Shown: positions 1-11,273 of the stretch, piece by piece | Layout: the number at the start of each line of letters is the position of its first letter | How positions within the stretch are numbered: the stretch's first letter is position 1 | NCBI GenBank assembly: GCA_013995675.1 | Contig: VWRR01000015.1 | Coordinates: forward strand, 62,001 to 126,000 | Reading direction: 5' to 3' | Length of the DNA stretch: 64,000 bases | From: Cyanidiococcus yangmingshanensis | Lineage: Eukaryota > Rhodophyta > Bangiophyceae > Cyanidiales > Cyanidiaceae | Notes under the pieces: generated by a model | The model's database searches: none | The model's input: the letters and a program-made list of their open reading frames with translations, nothing else | What the model was told of the DNA's origin: nothing | Made by a program: the position numbers and the translations under genes

Positions 1-216
1 AATCGTGTGGCCTTGGGTTGCTCCATACGCTCTGCAAGTCGACGGATGGCCTGATGTATGCTTCGTCTTGGAGAGATGTGCCTACTCTGAGTGTTCCGAA
101 TATGGTCGCGTCATCATACATGCCAGGTTTTTTCTTGTTGCTGGGTGCGTTTCGGGCGCTCTCGGCGCCTGCATTCGGCTGACGCCCCAACGGCGAGTAC
201 GATAGGCGCGTTGGTC

Positions 217-918
217 ATGCGCTTGCGAGTTATGGGCCCAGAGCCGCTTCTGGGTCCCAACTCGGAGCTGGATCGTCCAGATAGAGAGGAACACGAGCAG
301 ATTCGTCTGTACATGTATGACTTTGGGCAGTGCGATGTGCGTCGCTGTACTGGACGCAAGCTGCTTCGACACGGCTTATTGTGCTCGTTGCGGTTAGGGG
401 TCCCGTGTCACGGGGTACTGCTCTCACCGGACGCTTCCACAGTGCTTTCGCGCGCGGACGAAACGTGTGTGCGCAAATGGGGGCTCGCTGTTATCGACTG
501 TTCATGGAATCAGATTGAAGCGTCTTCTTTACGTCGGGTACATTGTCGGGGCCTAGGACAACGACGACTCTTGCCGACGCTCCAAGCAGTCAACCCAGTA
601 AACTACGGCCGTGGAGCTCGACTGAGTTGCGCGGAAGCTCTCGCTGCGGCGCTCTATATTGTGGGTTGCAAGTCGACAGCGCGGCGTGTCTTGCAGCCGT
701 TCGGCTGGAGCCATGCTTTCTGGGATGTCAATCAGGTGGCTTTGGATATGTATGCGGCCTGTCCGGACGCTGATGCTGTTCTTCTCGCCCAAGATGCCTG
801 GCTAAAGCAGGTAACGCGAGAGTATGTGGAAGCAAGAGCTCAATGGGATCCTTTCGCTGGTCTGGACTCGGATGAATCGGACTCCAGTGCGAAAGCAGAC
901 GCTCCAAACAACGGATGA
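217..918 (+). CDS. TSR3: 18S rRNA aminocarboxypropyltransferase Tsr3
   Basis: Tsr3 transfers the aminocarboxypropyl group of S-adenosylmethionine to a hypermodified pseudouridine of 18S rRNA in late cytoplasmic 40S maturation. The 233-residue product carries the family signature in order: an acidic start, QCDVRRCTGRKL, a run of VLSRAD, GLAVIDCSW, a RLLP strand, then PVNYGRGARLSCAEALAAAL, which is the most conserved block and lies in the SAM site. An acidic serine-rich tail follows (DSDESDSS). The ATG at 217 is chosen because similarity begins just after it. The same frame is open upstream to an ATG at 91, and an ATG at 232 is also possible. The gene is intact. Its stop codon lies inside the first unit of a 98-bp tandem repeat. 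Confidence 0.92.
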   Translation: MRLRVMGPEPLLGPNSELDRPDREEHEQIRLYMYDFGQCDVRRCTGRKLLRHGLLCSLRLGVPCHGVLLSPDASTVLSRADETCVRKWGLAVIDCSWNQIEASSLRRVHCRGLGQRRLLPTLQAVNPVNYGRGARLSCAEALAAALYIVGCKSTARRVLQPFGWSHAFWDVNQVALDMYAACPDADAVLLAQDAWLKQVTREYVEARAQWDPFAGLDSDESDSSAKADAPNNG

Positions 919-1280
919 AGGGGTATGGTCGTTACTCTCATGGTTTCATCGCTCGGGTTCGAGCACGGTATCGCCATGATTTAGAAGTGGTCTTATCTGC
1001 CCGAGATAACGGATGCAGGGGTATGGTCGTTACTCTCATGGTTTCATCGCTCGGGTTCGAGCACGGTATCGCCATGATTTAGAAGTGGTCTTATCTGCCC
1101 GAGATAACGGATGCAGGGGTATGGTCGTTACTCTCATGGTTTCATCGCTCGGGTTCGAGCACGGTATCGCCATGATTTAGAAGTGGTCTTATCTGCCCGA
1201 GATAACGGATGCAGGGGTATGGTCGTTACTCTCATGGTTTCATCGCTCGGGTTCGAGCACGGTATCGCCATGATTTAGAA
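913..1280. repeat. 98-bp tandem repeat, 3.75 copies
   Basis: Units begin at 913, 1011, 1109 and 1207 with GGATG[A/C]AGGGGTATGG and are almost base-identical. The last is cut after 74 bases. The first unit differs at position 918 (A for C), which creates or keeps the TSR3 stop TGA at 916-918. Each unit holds a short palindrome (GCTCG-GGTT-CGAGC) and a 19-codon ATG-to-TAG frame. The near identity of the copies points to recent expansion or gene-conversion-like homogenisation. It covers the TSR3 3' end, so it probably lies in the transcript's 3' UTR and terminator region. Confidence 0.97.
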
Positions 1281-1989
1281 CTAATACTGTATGCGCTGAA
1301 CTGAGCATATCTTGATGGACCTCGTGATATTGCATCTAAGCGCTAGTGCAAACAAAACAACGTTTCTGGTCTTCGAAACGTTTTTCGTTGGACTCGCTGC
1401 CGTTATGTAAAGGACGCAACATCTTCCACTGAAGTGAGATTCGCACTCACCGTTATAGGAGCGATGGGATGAGCATCACACGCACACACGAGCAGTCGAT
1501 ACCAAGAGGCTGCGTATCCAGTACGGATCGGTCTGGAAGCTCAGTGGTCCCTTCCTCGAGCAATCTTGCCGCGATTGCGACTCAGTCTCAACAAGTATCT
1601 AGAATCAAATAACCCTCTGAGATTTACAATCCTGCTGATAATCCCGGCCTGAGATCCTGACACGGGGCGATGCTACTCACCGGGAAGGATTGCACGCGGC
1701 CATCGGAGACTGCATCGCCACCGATCGAAATGCTATCAGAATAACCCTGTTTCAAGCCGGGGCAATCACAGAAATCAAGAAGCTCGCTTCCCGATCTCAA
1801 AGATCTACGTACCTCAACTCGCACAATATCCTTGAGGTTCCTGGCGAAAGTAAGTGCCCAAGCTCGAGCCCGAGGCGGTCCCTGAAAAAATGCTCGCGAA
1901 TGAATACACCATGATTTGCGGTACGTGGCGCCGAGCAACCGGGCGCTGAATGACTGCCAACTGATGCAGTGTAGCGCTGAGCTGGTGTA
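1281..1989. other. Intergenic, no recognised gene
   Basis: Between the 98-bp repeat and the convergent lifeguard gene. Only short frames (up to ~104 codons) without family resemblance or consistent composition. I see no tRNA, repeat or clear signal. Confidence 0.6.
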
Positions 1990-2809
1990 CTAGTTATCAC
2001 TGCTCGCTTGCAGGCGTGTGAGGATCTGCAGCAGGTTCAGGAAGAGATTCAACACATCCAGATATAGCGATATGCAGGCGATAGACCAGTCATCTGGCCC
2101 CAAACGGTGAATGATCATGCTCGTGTCGAAAAGGATGTAGCCGCAGAATAACAGCGCCGATGCGACGCTCACAATGAACGAGAACGTCGGGGACAGGTGC
2201 CCTGTCCAACCCAGAAGCACATTCAGTAGCGCCGCGCCGAAGACAACCATTAGCGCCGCCCCGAGGAAGCCACCCAGAAAGCTGAAATCGCGTTGTGTCT
2301 GCCAACAGTATAGTGTCAGGGCTGTGAAAACCATTGCGGTGAGAAAGCAGGCTTCGAAAACGATGACGCCGAGACCTGACGCGGCATACGCCGCACAGAC
2401 CATCGCAACGCTCAGCGCCTCGAAGAGCGTAAAAACCACAAGAACCCGAAAGCTCCATTTGGGATGCGATCGAGCCCAAAACGACCCCGCGAGCGCTCCC
2501 AGGGCACCCAAGAAACACACCCAGATGAGCCATGGTGCGGCTGAAAGAATCCACTGGTTGAGAGCCGAACTCAACATAAACGCTCCAGAGAGCGCTGCGG
2601 TGAAACCAAGTTGCGCCGCAAGAATGGTATATACCTTGCGCAAAAAGTCCAAAGCGGATGCGCGTGACGCAGGCTGCCACCGTCATACCCACTTCAAAGT
2701 CGTCAGCTGCAGTCGCGCTTCGAAGACTCGAGGACCCACGTTTTTCTGCCGACGAGTACGTACCATACTCGCCGCTCTCGAGGTCGGCTGGCGCGTACTT
2801 GTGCTGCAT
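1990..2809 (-). CDS. Bax inhibitor-1 / lifeguard (TMBIM) membrane protein, split by one +1 shift
   Basis: TMBIM proteins are six- to seven-span membrane proteins of ER, Golgi or mitochondria that modulate calcium leak and cell death. The ATG at 2809 begins a soluble head (MQHKYAPADLESGEYGTY...) that reads to DDFEVGMTVAACVTRIR. The body, in the next frame, starts DFLRKVYTILAAQLGFTAAL, the hallmark RxxFxRKVYxIL..QL block, and continues through hydrophobic segments to GYILFDTSMIIHRLGPDDW, the conserved FDT.MI.... calcium-channel motif, and a final LYLDVLNLFLNLLQIL helix. Skipping one base within 2650-2682 (for example in TTTGGAC) joins head and body with no residues missing. No stop separates the frames at the join, so this is an indel or frameshift and not an intron. 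Confidence 0.85.
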
Positions 2810-4499
2810 GTGATGCGATTCCGAAAGACGATGTAATGATTGCTGAGCGACAGTTATGTCCGTGTCAGTGCCAGACGTTCGTGTTCGCGGTCAACGACGC
2901 AGTGCGTTTGTGCGTCTATTCCAACGCAACTCAGCGGAAACGTTATACGAGTTAACAAGGAACTGCGAGTCGTTTCGGATTGTGCGCGCACCCATGATCT
3001 CCCATTCCGCGGGCAGCAGGCAAAGCGACCATACCGCCTCTACCCGGATTCGGGTAAGTCTTGAATAGAAACAGGTGTGCTTCAGGGAAACAAAACCTAC
3101 ATGCTTGATCTGCTGAGCCAATGGAATCGTGTCATATGGTTCTGGAGCTGGTCGATAGGTGCAGCTCAGTGCTGCGATCAGACCAGAACTTTGATGTGGT
3201 TTGGAGCATTCGGGGTGCAGGAGTTGGACGTATGGAACCGAGGCTTGTCTCATGATCGACACGCAAGCACTTATTCTCTGCCCAAGAGGGTAGAAAGTTG
3301 ATCGTTTGGATGAAACATTGCTGCGGAGTCGAACATGATACGATCGTGCGTGGGACGTTCAGGTCAACGTTGATGTGCGGCATCTTGCCGGCGTCAGAGA
3401 CACCACCGTATCGATGCATTCATCCCCTCTTTTTCATATTGCCTGGATTTATTGAGAAAGCATACTCGAGCCGATGGCCATCAAAGAAGCGTTCTGGCAC
3501 GAATCGGGAAAGTAGCTGAGGCCCCTGAGTGATTTCCATTTGCTGCGTGCGAACTAGGCATCAGACTTCTGAATGACTCGTCACGTTCAACATACCCAAG
3601 CGCATACGCAAAGCGGTAAACCACTCTTTTCGTATGATCCAGACTCATTCGTGTCTTTGAGCATTCCAAAGGTTTGCTAGTTTCAAGCACGTTTGTGTTC
3701 CGCTCAGTTCTGCTTACTTGAACGACATGTTCACTGTCTCTTCAGTGTTTTCTTTCATTCTCATCAGCGGTTGTGGTTTCTCGGAACGCTGAACAAGCAC
3801 CCCAAAATCAAGCTGACCGCTGTGCCATTACTCCCTAGAGAGTCTACAAGGCCGCTTTGAGTGATTCAACAAGGTCCCGGAAAGCTGGCGACACGTGATG
3901 CCACCGACGAGGATGTGCGTCGTCGTTGCTTGCGTCCGCTCCTGCTCGGGCACGTCGGCAGCGATCGAGTCAGCTGAGGCAACCAGATGATCATGCAGCC
4001 AATCTTGGAAACGGAAAATCAACCAGCAAGCTATTCGTACGATCGCGCAGCCAATCACCTAGTTCTAAAGCCAAATAGAAAGCCGATCGGGACTTGATTG
4101 AAGGAGAAGCCATTCATTGAGCGGCCAAACCATGCTGGTGATCATTTCATCTTGGGATCAAGCCAATTATTCATGCATGTCGTCATTCGTCTTCAGAGAG
4201 GAGTCATTCAGATGTCTTTCAGCGACCCGAGCCCGCGTTTCCGGAAACGGACATGCCCGCTGACGATGATGCGCCGACACGCTGAACATGCTAAAAATCG
4301 TAGTTGACACAACGAACAGTTCGGTTCTCGACCACAGAGACAAGGGTGTGTCAAGCGTACACGTTGTGTTCAACGACCACCTCTGAGCTCTTCGGAAACT
4401 TGAACGCTCGAGCAAAAAATTGGCGGAAGAGTTCTGCGTTGATCGGTGAAAAAGGGTTTCGCTTTGGTCTTTTGCGCGGATTGCGAACGAAGCGTGGAT
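2810..4499. other. Long intergenic stretch, no recognised gene
   Basis: About 1.7 kb between the divergent lifeguard and ubiquilin genes. It contains only short frames (up to ~123 codons on either strand) with no recognisable motif. It should hold both promoters, but I cannot point to a specific element. Confidence 0.55.
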
Positions 4500-6213
4500 A
4501 TGGAGGGCGACCACACCAAGTCATCGGGAGACAAGTCGGTCACGGCTGGCGGGGCTGATCCTTGCGACTTTGAGCTTCACTTCAAAAGCAGCACTGGAAG
4601 CAAGTTCTCACTGCCTGTTCCTGACCTGGAAGAACAAGTGGGAGCGTTAAAGAGCCGGCTTGCTGAACCGAGCGGCTTCGCACCAGAGACCATGCGGGTC
4701 ATCTACAAAGGACGCGTTTTGAAGGACAGTGAGACTTTGCGTGATCTACAGGACAAGTATGGGCTCGAGAGTGGACACACCATGCACTTGGTTCGCGGCG
4801 TGCGACCTGGGACAGCAGCGAATCCAAACAGTGGCACACACGCCGCCGCGGCGCCTCCGAGCACGTCGCCAGCAGCGTCTGGTGTACCCGGTGCAGACGG
4901 AGTGACTGACGCGAGCGCCGGATCAGTACCCACTGGATCGAGCTTCGCGGCAGGAGGAGGCACGACTCAAACGGCGTCATCTGCTGCACCGCCAAATACT
5001 GCCTTTAATATGTTCGGACAGACTGGCACAATCGGCTGGAATGCAGCAGCAGGTACAGCAGGCACGGCTACTGGTGGCGCCTTTGGAGATCCTGACGGTG
5101 CCGGTGCTGCGGCTGGGCTGAATCCTGGTGGATCAGCGACGATGCAGCGGCTGCAGCAGCAGATGCAGCAGCAGTTACTGGCGAATCCCGGAGCCATGCA
5201 GGAGATCCTTAACAGCCCCCTGATGGAATCGATGGCGGAGAATCCGGAACTGATGCGGACGCTGATGATGACAAATCCCCAGATTCGAGAAATGATCAAC
5301 CAGAATCCCGAAGTGGGACATATCCTGAACGACCCAGCAGTGCTTCGACAAACGATGCAGTTGATGCGCAACCCGCGGTTAATGCAGGAGATGATGCGTA
5401 CCAGTGATCGAGCCATGGCCAATATCGAATCGATGCCTGGCGGTTTTGATGCACTTCGGCGTTTATATACCGACATACAGGGATCCCTGGACCCGAATGC
5501 AGCTTTAGCCACTGGTGCTGCAGCGGGAGCGCGTCCCGGAACACCAAATACAAATCCCTCTAGCGAAACGACCAGTGGACGGGTGAGCGAAGCGTTTCCG
5601 CTACCATCAACCTGGGCTGCAGGTCCCCAAACAGGTGCTGGTGATTCGAATCAGCACAACTGGATGAACTCTGAGCTTTCCGAGGAAGCTGCGATTCGTG
5701 CTACTCGAGCCATTTTGGACAATCCTGAACTGTTTCGCCTTACCCAGGAGCAGATGGTTGCTTCGGATACTTTTCTATTAGCGAATCCGATGATTTCCGC
5801 CATGGCCGCCATGAACCCACAGATGATGCAAGCACTCCAAGACATACAGTTCCGTCGCCATCTGTTCACACGCGAGTTCTTTGAATCAACATTGGCGATG
5901 CAGGAGGCCCAGCTGCGCTTTCGACGGGCGATTCACAACGCACTGCGACAGAGCGGCCTATGACCCAGCCATTGCAGCGTCACCGAGCCCTCCCACTGGT
6001 CCTGGACTAGGTGGCTCTGGCGCTGCAGCAGGTGCAAGTTTTGCTGATCCAACCGCTCATATGACGCGCGAGCAACTTGAACAGCACTTTGCGACGCAAC
6101 TACAGCAGATGCGAGAGATGGGCTTTTTCGATACGGACGCCTGTATCTCTGCCTTACGTGCCACTGGTGGAAACGTAGCTGCTGCATTGGATCGCCTCTT
6201 GAACAACTCCTAA
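4500..6213 (+). CDS. UBQLN: Ubiquilin / Dsk2 proteasome shuttle factor, one +1 shift before the UBA
   Basis: Ubiquilins carry polyubiquitinated clients to the proteasome. The ATG at 4500 is the first in the frame. Near residues 20-100 is a ubiquitin-like domain ([14 protein letters not shown] ... [14 protein letters not shown] ..[13 protein letters not shown]). A 100-residue Ala/Gly/Thr linker follows, then a first STI1 region with Met/Asn/Pro repeats ([32 protein letters not shown]), and a second STI1 region (LDNPELFRL ... [11 protein letters not shown]). The C-terminal UBA ([18 protein letters not shown]...[17 protein letters not shown]) is in the next frame. The first frame stops at 5961-5963 and the second is open from before 5881, so one base must be skipped between them. 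Domain order and ~570-residue length are typical. Confidence 0.92.
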
Positions 6214-7280
6214 GTCAAACTTGGCTGATTAGCCAGATTCGAAAACCATGATGGGAGGCAGTTGTTGCATCGACGTTTTGTTTTTGCGTCAAGCGATCGA
6301 ACGTGCATCAGCGACCAGACATTTCGAGTGTGTGTGTATGTGCAGGTCTAGCGTCGAACTGCTGCAACGTACAGGAAGAGCGCGTGCGACGGAACGGCAT
6401 CTTGGTTGCGCGATCATTGTGGAGGATGCGTTTTTTTCTGGACTCGGATCAAAGTGTTGAGACGGAGCCGGATATTGTGCTGATGCCTCCGCAGCGGGCG
6501 TTGGCGGCACGCCATGAAAGACCGGATAAACCCCGAGCACGTGTCCCAACTTGGTCTCGCAGACGGTGGCAATTCCATAGAATCGCTCTCGCGTCGTTAT
6601 CATGGGCCTGTTCGCATAGAGCTCGATCCGGAGGGTTCCTCTTCGGCTTGCCTAAAAAGGATTCTGAATTTACGGGAATCGACCTGGTTTGCGCACAGAC
6701 CATCCATAGGCTCTGTGGAAGAGACTCAACGGGAACGTGGATCCAGGTGCGCGCGGGCTACAAACCTGAGCGCGAGACAGAGCTCCATGGAGACCTTGGC
6801 GGATCCAGTCGAGTTTGGCGAATGCGCTCTCACCCATCCCCGACGACCACGTGTGCAAGAGACGTCTGACAGCGGTCCGAACGAGTTTCGTTGGAACGTC
6901 TCGTCTATGTTCTGTAACGACCCCATTAAATTCACTGAAACGCCACTCAGAGTGAGCGTAAATGCCTAAACGACGACTCGTGGTTGATGATATCGTCGGG
7001 TTCGCTCCTGTTCGTGCTGCTCACATGTTGAATGCTGCACTTGCAGAGACAATCGTCGCATCCGTTTTCACGGGGGACAACCCGCTTTTCCTAACGCAGA
7101 CATGATACGGATCGTTTGCACCATGGCGATCGCAAACCTAGACGCCCATCCGCGACCATGTCGTGTGCCTGTGTGCTCGCGAGCACTAGGCACTGGAGAG
7201 CAACTGCGCGAAAATCCTCTCTCGGTGACAGATTGGGGTCTTTGGTTTTCAAGGCCTCGAGCGTTCGTCGCAGAGTCAGA
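6214..7280. other. Region of overlapping open frames, no assigned gene
   Basis: Frames of 80-190 codons overlap on both strands (for example plus-strand 6303-6869 and 6514-6969, and minus-strand 6726-6935, 6449-6703 and 6289-6603). None shows a family motif I recognise. Both strands could be strung together by +1 steps, so frame alone cannot decide. A real small gene here is possible but unsupported. Confidence 0.45.
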
Positions 7281-9386
7281 TCACGTGGTGGGCTCCCGTT
7301 TCGCAGTGAGGATGACGCGAAACGCCTCTTTGGGTACGCGGATCCCGCTGGCCAAGGCCCGCTCAGCCGCCAGTTTCTTACCTCGTTTTTGCTTTTCAAG
7401 TAGTTTCTTCTTTCGGGTGACGTCTCCACCATATAGCTTTGCCGTCACATCCTTTCGCAGGGCGCTCAAATGTTCCGAAGCAATCACTTTGGATCCAATT
7501 CGAGCTTGGATCGCGACTTTGAATTGCTGCCGCGGGACAATCTCCAGCAATCGCTGACACAGACTGCGTCCGAGTGCTTGAGCCCCAGACCGATGGCAGA
7601 GGACGCTCATGGCATCGACCACTTCACCGTGGATGGCAATGTCGAGCTTGACGAGGTCACTCGGACGATAGCCAATCGGACGATAGTCGAGCCCAGCGTA
7701 GCCCTTGCTTCGCGATTTCAGTTGATCAAAAAAGTCGCTCACCATCTCGCCCAGTGGCATCTCGTAAATCAGCACGGCGCGTGTCTCGGTCAGGAAACGC
7801 ATATCTATGAATTCACCACGACGACTTTGCGCGAGTTCCATCAGAGGGCCCACATGTTCCGTGGGTGTGATCATCTCTATTCGAACGTATGGTTCCTCAA
7901 TTCGTTCGATGCTGGTCGGCGGTGGCAACTTGCATGGGTTGTCGACTTCGATCATATCTCCTCGAGTTGTGTGCACTTGATACACAACCGAAGGCGCCGT
8001 CGTAACCAGATCCAGATCGTATTCAGTTTCCAGCCGTTCGATAACAACGTCGAGATGCAACAACCCGAGAAAGCCACACCGAAATCCGAAACCCAGTGCC
8101 GGCGAATTCTCGTTCTCAAAATAGAGCGCTGCATCGTTCAGTTTCAGCTTCTCAAGCGCATCTCGTAGCTGATTGTACATGCCAGCATCCGACGGGAAGA
8201 TTCCACTGAACACCATTGGCTTCACCTCCTTGTAGCCCGGAAGCGGCTCAGGAGCTGGATCTGTCGCCAGCGTGATGGTGTCACCGACTCGAGCATGCGC
8301 CACCGCTTTGATGCCTGCCACAAGGTAGCCGACCTCGCCTACGGAGAGCTCCTCGACAGGTAGCGGTTTGGGCGTCAGAACACCAATCTCGCCGACGTCG
8401 TATTCTCGGCCATTTGCCATGAAGCGAATTCGATCCGACTTGCGCAGCGTTCCATCAAAAATCCGGAAATACACCACAACACCACGATAGTCATCGTAAT
8501 CACTATCAAAGATGAGCGCACGCAGTGTTGCCTGCTCAGCACTGGCCTTTGGTGGCGGGACGCGTTTCACAATTGCTTCCAACGTTTCCTCGATGCCTAG
8601 CCCGAGTTTGGCGGATGTTCGCACTGCGTCTCGCATATCGATACCGATGACCTGCTCAACCTCCTGCGCGGCCTGTTCCGGTTGAGCCGCCGGCAGATCG
8701 ATCTTGTTCAGAATAGGAACAATTTCCAAATTGTTTTCCAGAGCCAAGTAGGCATTGGCCAGGGTCTGCGCCTCCACGCCTTTGGTCGCATCGATGAGTA
8801 ACAGCGCGCCTTCGCATGCTTGTAGTGAGCGAGATACTTCATAAGAAAAGTCGACATGGCCAGGCGTATCGATCAAGTTCAGGACGTAGGTCTCTCCATC
8901 GCGCGCGGTGTAGTTCATCCGCGCTGCTTGGAGTTTCACAGTGATGCCCCGTTCCCGCTCCAGCTCCAGCGAGTCCAAATACTGTTCGCGCATTTCTCGG
9001 GCGCTCACCGCCCCAGTTCGCTCTAGCAACCGATCTGCAAGCGTAGACTTTCCAGCATCAACGTGTGCAGTGATTGAAAAGTTGCGGATGCGCGATGGCG
9101 GTGTCCGTATCAATTTTCCATCGCTCGCGGGTACACGCTCACCATTGACTCGTTCAGGTGCCGTACTTGCATCCGCGCCCGGGTTCGAGTCGAGATCAGC
9201 GCGGCTACGCAGTGAACGTTGCCCGGCCACGTGCTCAGATCGCGCCATCAACCTAAAACGCAAGCGCCTGCATGGTGGCCAGCTCCCTCGCGTGACGTTT
9301 CTGCTCGTCACGGTCGTGAGCGGTCGCCAACACCAAGTCTGCCGGAAGACGCCTCGCAAGGCAGCGTTGAAAACGGCGAAAGCCAT
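7281..9386 (-). CDS. LEPA: Translation GTPase LepA/EF4, organellar (probably plastid)
   Basis: LepA/EF4 is an EF-G-like GTPase that acts on organellar or bacterial ribosomes. From the ATG at 9386 the protein has ~700 residues. A Ser/Thr/Arg-rich presequence ([18 protein letters not shown]...) is followed by [23 protein letters not shown] (G1), [13 protein letters not shown] (G2), IDTPGHVDF (G3), NKID (G4), domain II, and the LepA-specific C-terminal domain ([34 protein letters not shown]). The C-terminus resembles cyanobacterial and chloroplast LepA, which favours the plastid over mitochondrial GUF1. The frame is open 85 codons further upstream, but that part has no presequence character. The gene is intact over 2.1 kb. 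Confidence 0.93.
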   Translation of the reverse strand: MAFAVFNAALRGVFRQTWCWRPLTTVTSRNVTRGSWPPCRRLRFRLMARSEHVAGQRSLRSRADLDSNPGADASTAPERVNGERVPASDGKLIRTPPSRIRNFSITAHVDAGKSTLADRLLERTGAVSAREMREQYLDSLELERERGITVKLQAARMNYTARDGETYVLNLIDTPGHVDFSYEVSRSLQACEGALLLIDATKGVEAQTLANAYLALENNLEIVPILNKIDLPAAQPEQAAQEVEQVIGIDMRDAVRTSAKLGLGIEETLEAIVKRVPPPKASAEQATLRALIFDSDYDDYRGVVVYFRIFDGTLRKSDRIRFMANGREYDVGEIGVLTPKPLPVEELSVGEVGYLVAGIKAVAHARVGDTITLATDPAPEPLPGYKEVKPMVFSGIFPSDAGMYNQLRDALEKLKLNDAALYFENENSPALGFGFRCGFLGLLHLDVVIERLETEYDLDLVTTAPSVVYQVHTTRGDMIEVDNPCKLPPPTSIERIEEPYVRIEMITPTEHVGPLMELAQSRRGEFIDMRFLTETRAVLIYEMPLGEMVSDFFDQLKSRSKGYAGLDYRPIGYRPSDLVKLDIAIHGEVVDAMSVLCHRSGAQALGRSLCQRLLEIVPRQQFKVAIQARIGSKVIASEHLSALRKDVTAKLYGGDVTRKKKLLEKQKRGKKLAAERALASGIRVPKEAFRVILTAKREPTT

Positions 9387-10727
9387 GGGCAAAGTCGGCC
9401 TCAGACGCGGAGCGTCGCAGCTATCGGTGAGGAGCCCAGAGTCCGCGTCCAACGCGGCACGCGAGGAAACTGGAGATAGCCACACCCCGAGACGCTCCAC
9501 TGGAGAGAAATTATGCTGCCACAGAAACCCAGCAGGTTCCGTTTGCGGGAACTGGTCCACGTGCTCGTCGTTTCGGCGAGGACGCGAACTAAGGGCTCGC
9601 ATAGCGCGCACGTTCACGTCCCAGCTCGTCCCCACCGACAAATAAACGAGCGGTGGGTCTTTTCTATACAGATTTTTCTATGAGTTCGTGCACAGTACTC
9701 ACAAGAATGCCAACAGTGTGCGAAATTCACGCCTAGATGTCAAGGTCGTTGCCTCTTGGCTCCAAACTAAGTAGCGTCTTCGAACGTCTGATCCGCAGAG
9801 GCGGGTGCGTCGCCCGCCACCCATGCCGACCGTCGACCGACGACGACGACGCGCAACGACATGGAGGCTGACTGGCGCCCGACGACGACGCGTCCCGAGT
9901 GGGCGTCCATGCAGGCAAGACAATGAAAGAGCATTGACATCAGAGTCTGTACGAATACGATTAAGTAAGGTATTGTGATTCCCCACCTCATATGGTCATG
10001 GATGATATCTAGGAATCGCGAGCATGATGGATCGCGTGTGTGCATATCGCGAAGCATAGCGACAGCGACCAGGTCAGCGTCAAAGCGAGTCCTCGCTAAC
10101 AACAACGACATCGCTGGTCGAGGTTGCGTCTCTCGTGAAGCTCCAAGTCTGTGCCACCGGCCGAGTGTTGTACGAGCCAGAACGACGCCCACGCAGCGAG
10201 CGTCTCGTGCGCATCCATCGGCTGATCCTTCACCAATTTCTCGAAAAATGTCTCGGAGGTTTCCTGCGCTCGTTCCACAAACCAACTTTCCTGAGGCGAT
10301 CATTATCCCAAAATTCGACGTTAAGGAAACAATGCTCTCGGTATGCCTGGGCGGACTTGAGCCAGCTGCACCGCGGACAGGTCCCTAATCTGGAGGCGCA
10401 AGTCTCTCACAAGCGCATCCGCGTATTCCTACACAAACATAGATGCATACTCACTCATTCCAAGATACATATTCGCATCTGGATGGATACATCCATGCAT
10501 GCCCATGCATCGGCACACGCAGCCGTGCGTGCATGCCCAGGCGTTCGCCGATGCGTGCAGGCGGTGCTGATTGGGGTCTTTATCGTCGTCGTGCGCGCCC
10601 ATGGCCAGGTCTGTGCGCGACATCTGCCGCCGATCCCCTGTTGGCCAACGAATGCTGGCGCGTGCGCGCTAGGCACCACCTGCCGGCGTTCGCTGACAGC
10701 GGGCTGCTGCAAGTCGTCGACGTGGCC
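9387..10727. other. Intergenic with simple-sequence patches
   Basis: Shared 5' region of the divergent LepA and gamma-CA-like genes. A CGACGA-rich patch lies around 9830-9895. A stretch at about 10440-10560 is rich in ATGCAT/GCATGC palindromic hexamers. No supported gene. The open frame upstream of 10728 has a His/Cys/Arg-rich composition unlike its downstream domain. Confidence 0.55.
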
Positions 10728-11273
10728 ATGTCGGGTCTGCGTACGCTCGTCGCGCTACTCAATCAGCAGGTGCGGCCATTTGTGCTACCGAACGCTCATG
10801 TGAGCCCATCTGCAACGGTGATTGGGAACGTTCTGATCGCAGACCACGTGTTCATCAAGCCGAACGCTGTGTTGCGCGGTGACAGTCTTGTGCCCGATGA
10901 TGTGATCCGTCTGGGCGGTTACACAAGCGTTGGGGAAAACTCCGTGTTGAACGCCGCTGTACAGGTCGGTTCTTGGTGTCGGATTGGAGTGGCGTGTCAC
11001 ATCGGCCGAGGTGCTCGAATCGGCAACGAGGTCGCGCTCGGAGACGGCACGCTGATTGGTGCCGGTGCACAGATACCCCATCGTGTCTGTACTGAGCCGC
11101 ATACGGTGGTTCCTGAGGGGGCTCGCTTGGAGTCGAATTCGCGATACGCTGGGAACCCAGCTGTTCGAATCGGCGACTGGTCCGGTGTTGAGGTCGAGGA
11201 CAGCGTCAAGTTGGCGCGTGCTGAATGCGCGCTCGGTGCGCGTCATGCACACGAGTTCTTGCCTCTGGAGTAG
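10728..11273 (+). CDS. Gamma-carbonic-anhydrase-like left-handed beta-helix protein
   Basis: The 181-residue product is built of hexapeptide turns typical of left-handed beta-helices: PNAHVSPSATVIGNVLIADHVFIKPNAVLRGD, then VGENSVLNAAVQVGSWCRIGVACHIGRGARIGNEVALGDGTLIGAGA (quoted here as consecutive turns), ending SNSRYAGNPAVRIGDW. The VLRGD turn and the closing YAGNPA..I segment match the gamma-CA family, whose plant members form a domain of mitochondrial complex I. The usual zinc histidine triad is largely missing, as in the CA-like subunits, so catalysis is doubtful. The ATG at 10728 is preferred because the frame upstream is compositionally odd. A dynactin p25/p27-type helix is the alternative. 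Confidence 0.62.
   Translation: MSGLRTLVALLNQQVRPFVLPNAHVSPSATVIGNVLIADHVFIKPNAVLRGDSLVPDDVIRLGGYTSVGENSVLNAAVQVGSWCRIGVACHIGRGARIGNEVALGDGTLIGAGAQIPHRVCTEPHTVVPEGARLESNSRYAGNPAVRIGDWSGVEVEDSVKLARAECALGARHAHEFLPLE

Noticed and set aside
913-1280. tRNA-like B-box (GGGTTCGAGC) in each 98-bp unit; possible tRNA-derived or CRISPR array
   Set aside because: The five-base stem around the TTCGAGC loop does not pair as a T-arm, no cloverleaf forms, and the units abut with no spacers.
6670-6960. Minus-strand stretch LSGVSVNLMGSLQNIDETF resembling an LSM fold strand
   Set aside because: Only one loose pattern. The second Sm motif is absent.
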